Source: Posidonia oceanica (Eukaryota; Streptophyta; Magnoliopsida; Alismatales; Posidoniaceae). Taken from it: a DNA stretch of 64,000 bases. Positions within the stretch are counted from its first letter, which is position 1. The number at the start of each line of letters is the position of its first letter. Shown here piece after piece: positions 21,301 to 30,438 of this stretch. The position numbers and the translations under genes are program-made. The notes under the pieces are model-generated. The model was not told the origin of the DNA. It searched no databases and saw nothing but the letters and a program-made list of their open reading frames with translations. The stretch covers positions 55,766,001 to 55,830,000 of the forward strand of contig JAZBRS010000020.1 in the NCBI GenBank assembly GCA_037176725.1, given 5' to 3'.

Positions 21301-24231
21301 CGGAGGCGGAGGAGGGGTGCGGCGGAGCGTCGGCGGCGGCGGGCGTGCGTGGAGAAGCCACTGTCTTCGCAGCGCCGGCGACCGGTGCCGGAGAAGAAGG
21401 TAACTCCGGCGAGTGTTTGCGGGCGGCACAGGTGATGAAATCCCTCGGGGAAAAGCCGAGGAGCAAGAGGGCGACGAGGGGAATCCAGGGGAGGGTTTCT
21501 TCGGCCCTTACGCACGCCAGGAGAGTCCACCCACCTAGGTGACTTTCGGCCGGCCGGAGGAAGGTGGAGACGGCGGAGGACGGCGGCTGCTGGTGCGGGG
21601 GAGGCTTGGGGGCGTCTCCGGAGGTCCGAGGAGGATGACGGAGCTTCCAGAGGCGCATTCTACAGCCCGTGGCAAGATCTGGTTCAGCAGAGCTCCACCG
21701 GTGGAGGCCGAGGTGGACGTGGCGATATGCGGCACTCCAAGGCGAGGCGAAGGCACGGGCGGCTAGGTGGTTGCTCGGGGAGTGCGTGGGAGGAATCGGA
21801 AGTGGATTTCACTGAGTGTGGAGGAAGATATGGGTGTTTGAAGATTTTGGCAAAAAAGAGGACCCAAGTGTTTGTAGTGGACTGTGAGGAGTGTGGGAGG
21901 TTTTAGGACGCGATTTTGGGTGGCTTGGGAAGGTGGTTGCTTGGTGAGTCTGATGGCAAAGTTCTGGGATTTTAGGAGGCTCGTGGTGGTGGATTTGCAA
22001 TGAGGAAGGTCGTTCTGGAAGGTGTTGGGTGCTGAAGGGTTTGGAGCTCGATTCCGGGAAGGTTTCAAGGTGTTTTTCAGTTCTGGAAGAAGGGTGAGAG
22101 AGCTGGGAACTTGGTCTTTCCAGGTGTGAGCCAAAAAAGTCCCGTTGTGAAGGAAATGAAGCCGTTTTTATCTCCTCTCTCCCTACTGAAATTCAATGGT
22201 TTTTGGTCAAGGGGATGGGTTTCTGCCATCTTTGGCAGAGCATGGAGGGGGTTGCTGGTGTGGGTCGTCGGCCACAGGGTATGGGAGTGATGGAGGGAAG
22301 TCTTGGGTGTCAGGTGGAGGTTTGAAAAAGAAAAACCAATGAGGGAGAGGTCTGTCGTTTCTGTGAGAAGAGGAGAAGAAGAGAGGAAGAAGAAGAAGAA
22401 GGGAAGGAGGGAAAGAGGAGGGGAAGTGCATGGGCCGTGGGTTGTGGGCTTGAGAGAAAAAAAGAAATTAAGAAAGAAGGAAAGAAGGAGGGGAAGAGTT
22501 GAATGGGTTGGACCAAAAGAAAGGGGAGAAGGAAGAAAAAGAAAGAAAGAAGAGAAAGAAGAAGGAGAGGGAAAAGTGAGAAAATAAAATTAGGAAAAAT
22601 AAATTAAAAATAAGTAAAAATACTAGAAAGGTTGTGTTGTGACTTAGGATTTTAATTAGATTTTTAGTGACTGTTTTTAGGTTAATTAGTGTGTTTTGGG
22701 CTTGATTAGGGTTTTATGGTTTTGTTTTGTTCTTAATTTGTTTTCCATTTGATTAAGTGTTTGTTAAATCTTTTTAAATTGTTTTAAAAATTGTGCTTTT
22801 CTTGTTGAGCATTTTAGGATGTTGATTAGGATTTTTTAGGATTTATTTTTATATTAATCGGAATGGGTTTTGGGTTTTTAAGTCTTAGTCTTTTTAGGGT
22901 TTTTCTTTCTTAAGTCTTTTGGATTAGGCTTTTTTAATTTTTATTTGCTGATTTTTCTTGATGTTTTTTAATTAGGTTTCTCTTGTTTGATTAAGAGTCT
23001 TCAAGTCTTTTTGATGTGTTCTTCACCTTTCTTAATTGAGTTCTCAAATTGTTTTCCTTAGGTTTGTTAAGTTAAGCTTTTTCTTTCATTAATTACTTAT
23101 CTTAGTGTTCTTAATTGTTTCACTTCTTTTTTAGGGTTTATTTTTAATTCTTTTGGTAGGGTTTTTACTTTTGGTGGGTCTTGATTTTGTTTTAGTTTTT
23201 TCCTAGATTTTTCAGTATTTTATTTTGGTTTGTTTCGCATTTTTTAGCTTGCATGCTTGATTTTCTTTTTAGCTTGATTTAAGTAAGTTTAAGTTTTTAA
23301 TTGCTTGCTTAATGTTTTTAATTTTTTTTTTTTAGGGTTCTGGTTTGTCTCTTTTATGTTTTGGAATTTTACAGATTTTTAGGGGTTTTTATGGGTTTTT
23401 GCAAAAGAAAGAAAAGGAAAAGAGAAGGAGGAAGAGAATGGAAAAAGGGAGAAATAAAAGGGAAAGAGATGAGTTGGAGGGAAATGATTTTTTAAAATTT
23501 AGAGAAAAGGCTAAAAATAAAATAAAAATAGGAATAAGATAGGGAAGGGATAGAAGCACAAAGGGGGCCCACAGCCAAGCCAGGGAAAGGGCAAAAAGGG
23601 GATGAAAAGGGAGATGATAATCAGGAGAGAGAGAGGAGAGAGAAAATGATAATCCTAGAGAGAGAAAAGGATAATTTGGGTGAAAGGATGGCTTAGAGGT
23701 CTCGGAATGGGGTGGAAATTGGTGAGTGGGTAGTCTAGGGCTTAAGGTATTGGGTCTAAGGTTTTGGTTTGATTCTAAGAAGGTTTTGGAGGGGTTTCAA
23801 GGTGTAGAAAAAGGGGAAATTCACCTAGGTTTTCTAGGGTTTTTGGGAATGGGTTAGGTTTAGAAATTTCTAGGTTCTAGAGTAGGTTTGTTGAGTGGGT
23901 GTTGGTGGATTTTCCTATGGATTTTGGTCAAGTTTTGAGCTCGGGAAGAGGGGTAAAGGCTTAGGTCAAGTTGGCTGGTTATGAAGGGTAGAAAGGAGGG
24001 TTAGGGTTTGGTTTTGGCTTGGGTTTTGGGATGGTTTCGGGGTAAGGTTTTGGGATGGTTTCGGGGTAAGGTTTTGGGGTTAGAAAATGGGTGTGGTTCT
24101 AGGTTTGGCTTTGAGGTTTGAGCTGGAGTTTTGATTTGGGAAGAAGGATGAAGAGGAATGTGCGATTTTGGGTTTTTCCTAGCCGCCAGAGAGGTCTGCC
24201 GATTCAGCCTTGTCGAAATGGGGTGTCAACA
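18376..24231 (-). repeat. Left (3') LTR of element 1, 5856 bp
   Basis: Near-identical to 40632-46486. On the minus strand it starts TGTTGACACC (24231) and ends CGCTACA (18376). Internal parts in plus coordinates are a PBS-like 13-mer (18488-18500), a conserved block (18645-18750), a drifted tandem array (19020-19460), a phrase repeat (20220-21060), a GC-rich island (21180-21770), GA-rich (22370-22580) and T-rich (22630-23340) parts, and a G/T-rich end. ORFs in it are low-complexity or GC-frame artefacts. Confidence 0.96.
21180..21770 (-). other. GC-rich, exon-like island in the element 1 LTR
   Basis: This stretch is sharply richer in G+C and CpG than its A/T-rich neighbours. On the minus strand it is followed at about 21203 by CTGTAAGT, a good plant 5' splice site, and then by a long T-rich tract. 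The copy at 43436-44026 and the relative at about 62420-62990 (plus strand) keep the same arrangement. Overlapping proline/arginine-rich frames of 111-164 codons exist, but the composition alone explains them. It may be a transcribed, untranslated first exon. Confidence 0.5.
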
Positions 24232-24245
24232 GATGCCCCTCCCTG
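24232..24245 (-). other. Polypurine tract of element 1
   Basis: The minus strand reads CAGGGAGGGGCATC immediately before the 3' LTR start. This is the expected start site for plus-strand DNA synthesis. Confidence 0.85.
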
Positions 24246-24778
24246 AGCGAGGTCAAGGGGACCGAGACCGCTGCTCAGGGTTGACAAGACACCCCATTTG
24301 ACCGGAGGGCCAAAAGATTTGCTATTGGCGTGAGTTACTTATTCGGCGGATGCACCGAACGTCGTAGCCCATTGCCGCAGTGCAAGATGCTAGGTGCAGT
24401 TGAATGATGCTAAGTATGCAATGCATGCTGATGCGATGCAAAAATTAGTACAAAAGTTAGTGCAACTAGAAAAGATGCTGATGCCGTGCAAGTGATGCTG
24501 ATGATGTTGAATTAATATGCAATGCTAGCTGAGAAAGTACGGAGACGATGCAAAAGAGAAGATAAAAGGACGCGATGTGGCGCAAGGATCTGGCAGGGAG
24601 GCCAAACTTACGCGACAAAGCGAGGGGAAACAGGGTGCAGCTTGTCCCCGTCTGGGGAACAAGCCAGCAGGAAAGAAAAGAGTGCGAGGGGAGAGAGGCC
24701 AACTCTCCTATCGCAGAAAGGGGGTGCGTGACTTTGTCTTCCTGGGACAAGGTCACGCCGAAAAGGAGAAAAAAAAAA
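24246..24778 (-). other. 3' untranslated DNA of element 1 next to the PPT
   Basis: No gene is visible. The first part (24246-24440) is homologous to the matching part of element 2 (1822-2010), with shared words such as TTGACAAGACACCCC and GTTACTTATTCGGCGGATGCACCG. The rest is A/G-rich with no feature I can name. Confidence 0.55.
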
Positions 24779-25760
24779 TGATAAGGTGACGGACTTATCG
24801 TCCGGATAGTTTACGGTCCTATCAACCGGGAGTGACAGTTTACGGTCCTGTCAACCGGAGCAGTTGTGAGTGATAGTTACTGGATATCAGCCGTATAACA
24901 TGGTTGTGGGTGATAGTTTAGGAGTATCAGCCTAACGCCAGTTTACGGTCCTGTCAACCGGCGGATAGTTTACAGACCTATCAACTGGAGCGACAGTTTA
25001 CGGTCCTGTCAACCGGAAACCACAAACCATGAGTGATAGTTACTGGATATCAGCCGTATAACGCAATGCCGGATAGTTTACAGTCTATCATCTGGAACGA
25101 CAGTTTACGGTCCTGTCAACCGGCGGATAGTTTACAGACCTATCAACTGGAGGATAGTTTACAGTCCTATCAACTGGAAACGGCATTGCGAGGGACAGTT
25201 ACTGGATGTCAGCCGTATAACATCATTGTGCGTGGTAGTTTACAGTCCTACCAACTGGTGGATAGTTTACAGACCTATCAACTGGAGCGACAGTTTACGG
25301 TCCTGTCAACCGGCGGATAGTTTACAGACCTATCAACTGGAAACGCGCAATGATGAGGGATAGTTACTGGATATCAGCCGTATAATGCAATTGCTGGTGA
25401 TAGTTTAGGAATATCAGCCTAACGACAGTTTACGGTCCTGTCAACCGGCGGATAGTTTACAGACCTATCAACTGGAGGATAGTTTACAGACCTATCAACT
25501 GGAAACCGCAATTGCAAGGGACAGTTACTGGATGTCAGCCGTATAACGTAATTGCACGCGATAGTTTACAGACCTATCAACTGGAGCGACAGTTTACGGT
25601 CCTGTCAACCGGCGGATAGTTTACAGACCTATCAACTGGAAAGGTGCAATTACGAGGGACAGTTACTGGATGTCAGCCATATAACACAACTGCGGGCCAA
25701 CCATGGATCGGCCAGAAGATAGTTTAGGTTATCAGCCTGAGAGTGATTGATTGTTGATAG
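24779..25760 (-). repeat. 26-27-bp tandem repeat with a higher-order period of about 160 bp (element 1 3' region)
   Basis: More than twenty copies of two related short units, GATAGTTTACAGACCTATCA and CGACAGTTTACGGTCCTGTC, each followed by AACTGG or AACCGG. A variant with TTACTGGAT.TCAGCCGTATAA returns near 24874, 25034, 25193, 25356, 25517 and 25650, so most intervals are about 160 bp. Each short unit contains a small dyad (TAGTTTACAG...CTATCAACTG). Long satellites are known to arise from such 3' UTR arrays in Ogre relatives. Confidence 0.88.
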
Positions 25761-25858
25761 TTTCGGATATCAGCCTAGCACGAGTTTGATTGATGATGAT
25801 TGATAGTTTCGGATATCAGCCTAGCATGAGTGATTGATTGATTGATAAGAGGGGACGA

Positions 25859-26475
25859 GATCATGATGAGAATGATAAGATATCGGACTTATCGGCCGGC
25901 AAAGAGGGGATGAGGTAATGATAAGGAGTTAAGCTAAAGAGGGGGATGAGATCATGATGAGAAGCTAAGCTAAAGAGGGGGATGAGATCATGATGAGAGT
26001 TTAAGCTAAAGAGGGGGGTGAGATCATGATGAGAAGCTAAGCTAAAGAGGGGGGTGAGATCATGATGAGAAGCTAAGCTAAAGAGGGGGATGAGATCATG
26101 ATGAGAAGCTAAGCTAAAGAGGGGGATGAGATCATGATGAGAATTTAAGCTAAAGAGGGGGATGAGATCATGATGAGAAGTTAAGCTAAAGAGGGGGATG
26201 AGATCATGATGAGAAATTAAACTAAAGAGGGGGATGAGATCATGATGAGAATTTAAGCTAAAGAGGGGGATGAGATCATGATGAGAATTTAAGCTAAAGA
26301 AGGGGATGAGATCATGATGAGAATTTAAGCTAAAGAGGGGGATGAGATCATGATGAGAAGGGTTGGTTGATAAGATATCGGACTTATCGGCCGGCAAAGA
26401 GGGGATGAGGGAATGATAAGAATGATAAGATATCGGACTTATCGGCCGGCAAAGAGGGGATGAGGGAATGATGAG
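25859..26475 (-). repeat. 36-bp tandem repeat (element 1 3' region)
   Basis: About twelve copies of a 36-bp unit, AAGCTAAGCTAAAGAGGGGG followed by ATGAGATCATGATGAG, bordered on both sides by GATAAGATATCGGACTTATC words (25876, 26370, 26427). On the element's sense strand the array is open for 178 codons (25861-26397) as a 12-residue repeat, SHHDLIPLFSLN. A unit divisible by three would be open by chance once one copy is open, so I do not call a gene. Confidence 0.9.
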
Positions 26476-26639
26476 AAGAAATCATCCCATGACGCCAGGA
26501 ACGTCATAGGGGAAAGAGGGAAAGAACGATACCAAGGGGCGATCAAAAGATGCCCCTGGTGTCGGGATGACACCAGGGGTTGGCCAGCGCGTCCTTGGCA
26601 TCGAAAGCATGGAGTGATGACAAGAGTGTCGTGCTTGTC

Positions 26640-27430
26640 AGACGAGTAGTTTGGGGTACCAGCCCGCAAGGGACTCAGCTGAGGGCGATCAGTTGGGGAC
26701 TCAGCTGGGGATGACCAGCCGAGAAGAGTGTCAGGTTGACGGACCTTTCGCCGAGCAGTTTGGGGTGCCAGCCCGCAAGGGACTCAGCTGTGGGCGATCA
26801 GCTGGGGACTCAGCTGAGGGCGATCAGCTGAGGACTCAGCTAGGGATGACCAGCCGAGAAGAGTGTCAGGTTGACGGACCTTTCGCCGGGCAGTTTGGGG
26901 TGCCAGCCCGCAAGGGACTCAGCTGGGGATGATCAGCCGAGAAGAGTGTCAGGTTGACGGACCTTTTGCCGAGCAGTTTGGGGTGCCAGCCCACAAGGGA
27001 CTCAGCTGAGGGCAATCAGCTGGGGACTCAGCTGAGGGCGATCAGCTAGGGACTCAGCTAGGGATGACCAGCCGAGAAGAGTGTCAGGTTGACGGACCTT
27101 TCGCCGAGCAGTTTGGGGTGCCAGCCCGCAGAGGATTCAGCTGAGGATGATCAGCTGGGGATGATACCGTAGGGCAGCCAAAAGATGCCCCTGGTATCAG
27201 GATGATACCAGAGGATGTCCGAAGCGCTCCTGGCATCAGGATGCAAAGATAAATGAGTGAGTGGATGGATGATAGGTTGACGAACCCATCGCCGAGCAGT
27301 TTAGGGTGCCAGCCCGCAAGGGACTCAGCTGGGGATGATCAGCTGAGGATGATGACAGGTTGACGGACCTTTCGCCGGGCAGTTTGGGGTGCCAGCCCGC
27401 AAGGGACTCCGCTGGGGATGATCAGCTGAG
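26640..27430 (-). repeat. Complex tandem repeat with GTTGACGGACC and CAGCTGGGGATGATCAG cores (element 1 3' region)
   Basis: Units of roughly 90-140 bp contain GAGTGTCAGGTTGACGGACC, TTCGCCGAGCAGTTTGGGGT, GCCAGCCCGCAAGGGACTCA, and a variable number of GCTGAGGGCGATCA words. Copies begin near 26727, 26850, 26938, 27078 and 27350. The first core is shared with the 3' region of element 2 (3790-4080, 5560-5660), so it predates the split of the two families. Confidence 0.82.
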
Positions 27431-27705
27431 GACGCCGGATGGCGTAGCTTGACGATGCGGGTCTGCAGATGTTCTGGACTCCGGATTGGGTGCTGAGGAC
27501 TTTACTGCGTTGTGATGCCTGCAAGTCTGGTTAGAGGGCCCAAGATGGTGATGATAATGATATGCAATGCAGCAATGAGTCTTGATGTGCAAGCAGATAG
27601 CAGAAACAGTTTTCATTGATAAAGCTTGATGAGTACAATGCCTATGGCAGGCCAGAAATGTACAGCATAATCCGAAAGAAGACCACATGATGGTTGCACA
27701 AGGGC

Positions 27706-28908
27706 CTAGTCAGTTCGGGCCTTCTTCGACTGCCTGGAGTCGGGGAACAAGGGACCGCCTGGCGGGACTTCAGTGATAGGCCAGAGCTGTCGGACTTCAG
27801 CTTCATATTCAGGGGTGCATCCTACGCCTCTCACAACTGCAATGTCTGTAGATTGGACCCCATGCTGCATCAGACTAGCAAGCTTTTTGGTTGGGGCAGT
27901 TGTGCTGAGAGGGTACATCTGTAGAAGCTTGGGCGCTGTACTGTCGATGAAGGCGCCCTGTTGGAAGCCGAACTGGCGCATGACCCTAATTGGGTGGTAC
28001 TCTACGCCTGCTGTGAAGCCTGGAAGAACGATCAGTCGCGTGTCGCGCACGCTGAAAAAGACAGTGAAGGGCTCGGCTGCAGAGGGGACGATACGCCAGG
28101 TCACAGCGTCGTCAGTCAGTGCTGACAGCCTCTCGTACTCTTCTTTGACGCTCTTGTCTGCTCTGGTACGGGCGCTGTTGCAGTATGCTTCGAAGGCGTG
28201 TACTTGAGGGCGCAGGAAGTCCATCTCTAAGTGCGCAGTCAGCCAGACTTGTATGAGTGCTCCGCAACCGTGGAAGTGGCGGCAGCGATGAGAAATGCGG
28301 TCCAGCCCGCGATAAGTCTCTGCCAAGATGACTGGTGCCAGATCTACGTGCTGGGTCACCACAGCTAGCGCAATCTCTGCAACCTCGATGGCCACTGTCA
28401 GTCGGCCATGAGTAAAGATCAGCTCGCCCAGAAAGCGGATGACAAATCCTCGGAGCCACAGCTCATCTCCGAGGTCGGCACGCTTGTTCATGATATCATC
28501 GAAGTGTGCAAGGCGAAGCATGGGCTCTGGTCCGCTGGTGCAGATTAGCTTCTGTTGGCAGTCTTGAGTGGAGAGCCCAGTCAGTTGGCTTAGGACCTGG
28601 AGATATCCGTCTCGCCTCATGAAAATGGGCGGCCCCATGATTTTTGAAAAGCCGCAGATCCGACGCACCTCTTCTAGTGTAGGTGTCAGTTCAGTCTTGC
28701 CAAAGCGGAAGACGTGGTGCGCCGGTTTCCAGAATCTTGCGGCGGCACACAGAAGGTGGCGGCTGACTTCCACATCAGCAGCCTTCAGCAGTTTAGTTGG
28801 TATGCCCCACAGGCGCAGCTTTTCACAGTCTACTTGAGTGAGCCTGCCGACCCATTCTCGCAGGGTTTCCGAGCAATGTGCAGGAGTTAGCAGAGTAGGG
28901 AAGCCCAT
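27706..28908 (-). CDS. DUF7745-like ORF of unknown function in the env position of element 1
   Basis: A 400-codon ORF with a true ATG in good context (G at -3, G at +4), downstream of pol on the same strand. Order of motifs: an N-terminal segment with SRHLLCAAARFW at about 50-60, FRFGKTELTPTLEEVRRICG at about 68-87, LAPVILAETYRGLD at about 190-205, a conserved-looking HGCGALIQVWL at about 213-223, and VMRQFGFQQGAF at about 315-326. This pattern resembles the plant DUF7745/plant-mobile-domain group often found in transposon-derived plant proteins. That assignment is from memory of the family. I see no signal peptide, no membrane helix and no furin-like site, so it is not a typical envelope. 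On the minus strand a pyrimidine-rich tract ending in AATCAG lies 4 bases before the ATG, so expression from a spliced RNA is possible. Function unknown. Confidence 0.72.
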   Translation of the reverse strand: MGFPTLLTPAHCSETLREWVGRLTQVDCEKLRLWGIPTKLLKAADVEVSRHLLCAAARFWKPAHHVFRFGKTELTPTLEEVRRICGFSKIMGPPIFMRRDGYLQVLSQLTGLSTQDCQQKLICTSGPEPMLRLAHFDDIMNKRADLGDELWLRGFVIRFLGELIFTHGRLTVAIEVAEIALAVVTQHVDLAPVILAETYRGLDRISHRCRHFHGCGALIQVWLTAHLEMDFLRPQVHAFEAYCNSARTRADKSVKEEYERLSALTDDAVTWRIVPSAAEPFTVFFSVRDTRLIVLPGFTAGVEYHPIRVMRQFGFQQGAFIDSTAPKLLQMYPLSTTAPTKKLASLMQHGVQSTDIAVVRGVGCTPEYEAEVRQLWPITEVPPGGPLFPDSRQSKKARTD

Positions 28909-30438
28909 TGCGCTGATTGCAGAAGACAGGCTGATGGATGCAAAGCTTGAAGGTACCTGCTATCAATAAACAGTCAGATCTCGTAGGTATGTAATCATTG
29001 GCAACAAGCAGAAACTGAAACTGAAAACGTAGTTCCATATGCATTTAGCAGTTGATAACGGAACATAGCAGTTAAGCACTGATAAGCAGGGGGATTTTGT
29101 TGCAGTCTTGCGGACATGGGGGCGAGGGCTGGCAGGAGATCTGGACCAGCGCAGCTCGAGTGCCGTCGACGCGCCCTGCTGGGGAGAAGTACTGCCTCAG
29201 GGCCTGAGCGTGTTGCAGAGCGGAGAGATTGGCAGGAAAGGAAGGATAGACGGGGATGCATGTATGCAGGATGCAAGTGCTATGCTTATGCGGACGAGTA
29301 GTATTAGATGAATGAGTATGCTTGAATGGATTAGCATGCTCGGATGGATGGGTATGCTTGGATGGATGCTTGAATGCCCTCAGCGTACGGAGTGCTTTGG
29401 TGCCTGCTGCAGAGGGAGTGGTCCTTGACTCACTGGGTCCTACTCAGACTCTCGGCTTATTGGTGGCGCTCCGGAACAGGTGTTGGCATTATACAGATGG
29501 TGGTGTGGTGAGGACAGGCTACTTGCTGCACTCTCAGGACCTACACCTATTCTTTCAGCTCTCACTTTTGGTTGACTCCTCCCTCATAGGTATGCAGTCT
29601 TTTTCTGCCCCTAACTAGAAGAAGGGTAAGTGTTGCTCTTGGGGGGATGTGGTAGACCCTTTTCAGGCTTAACTCCCTGGGGATCTCTAGTGATGGTATG
29701 GGGGATAACGGTGCCTGTATTTTCGGGCTGCAACTTGCCCTTTTCTTCTTTTTTTTTTTTGTTTTTTGCTTGCTTTTTCCTCCCTTTTTTTTTTTTGGGT
29801 TTTTTGTTCTATCTCTTTTTTTTTTTTTGATTGATTCCTTTTTTTTTTCTCTCTCTTTTTTTTTTTCAGGCTTCTGCTATCCCCATTTTGGTGGCAAAAG
29901 GAGGGAGCTTGAATTGTAGTAGATTTAGGCTTTGGGTCTGCTGTATGATGGGTAGAAGGAACAGGGTTAGACTGCACACCCTTATCTCTAGGGCCGGCCT
30001 GTGTCTTCGTCTTCTGTTCCTTGGACGTGCCCAAGCCTAGATGTCTACTCTCACCTTTTCAGATTCACATCCTAACATTTTTCTCTCTCAGAGATGTATG
30101 TCCTTACGAGATTTGACAGTTTGCCTGTCCTCACTGGTGGTGGCTCCCTCACTTGCTAAGACATCTAAGTAGTGCCGGGTGAGGCAGGGTGACTCTTTCC
30201 AGAGCAGGCAAGCACTTCCGGTTGTCATCACCGGGCTAAAGATACAATGCTTGAGAGAATGACGATGATGATTTGAAAAGAAAGGGGGCAAGAGCTGAAA
30301 GGATGACGATGATGATGATTTGAATAGGGATGTAAGAGTTGAAAGGATGACGATGATGATTTGAAACAAAGTTGAAGCAAGAAGGCGAGAATGAAAATGC
30401 AAGTGGGAGAAGGGCATCTGCAACAAGGCCGCTTTAGG
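28909..30438 (-). other. Intergenic spacer between pol and the 3' ORF of element 1
   Basis: No gene is visible. It contains long T tracts on the plus strand (about 29745-29870; A tracts on the sense strand) and three copies of a GATGACGATGATGATTTGAA-type repeat (30250-30365). Short ORFs here are low-complexity. Confidence 0.6.

Noticed and set aside
21066..21658. Proline/arginine-rich ORFs of up to 164 codons in the LTR GC island
   Set aside because: Overlapping frames on both strands are open because the DNA is GC-rich. The frame is not kept at similar length in element 6, and no domain is visible.
27706..28908. Envelope gene in the env position
   Set aside because: No signal peptide, transmembrane helix or surface/transmembrane cleavage site is visible, and the motifs fit a plant DUF7745-like protein better.
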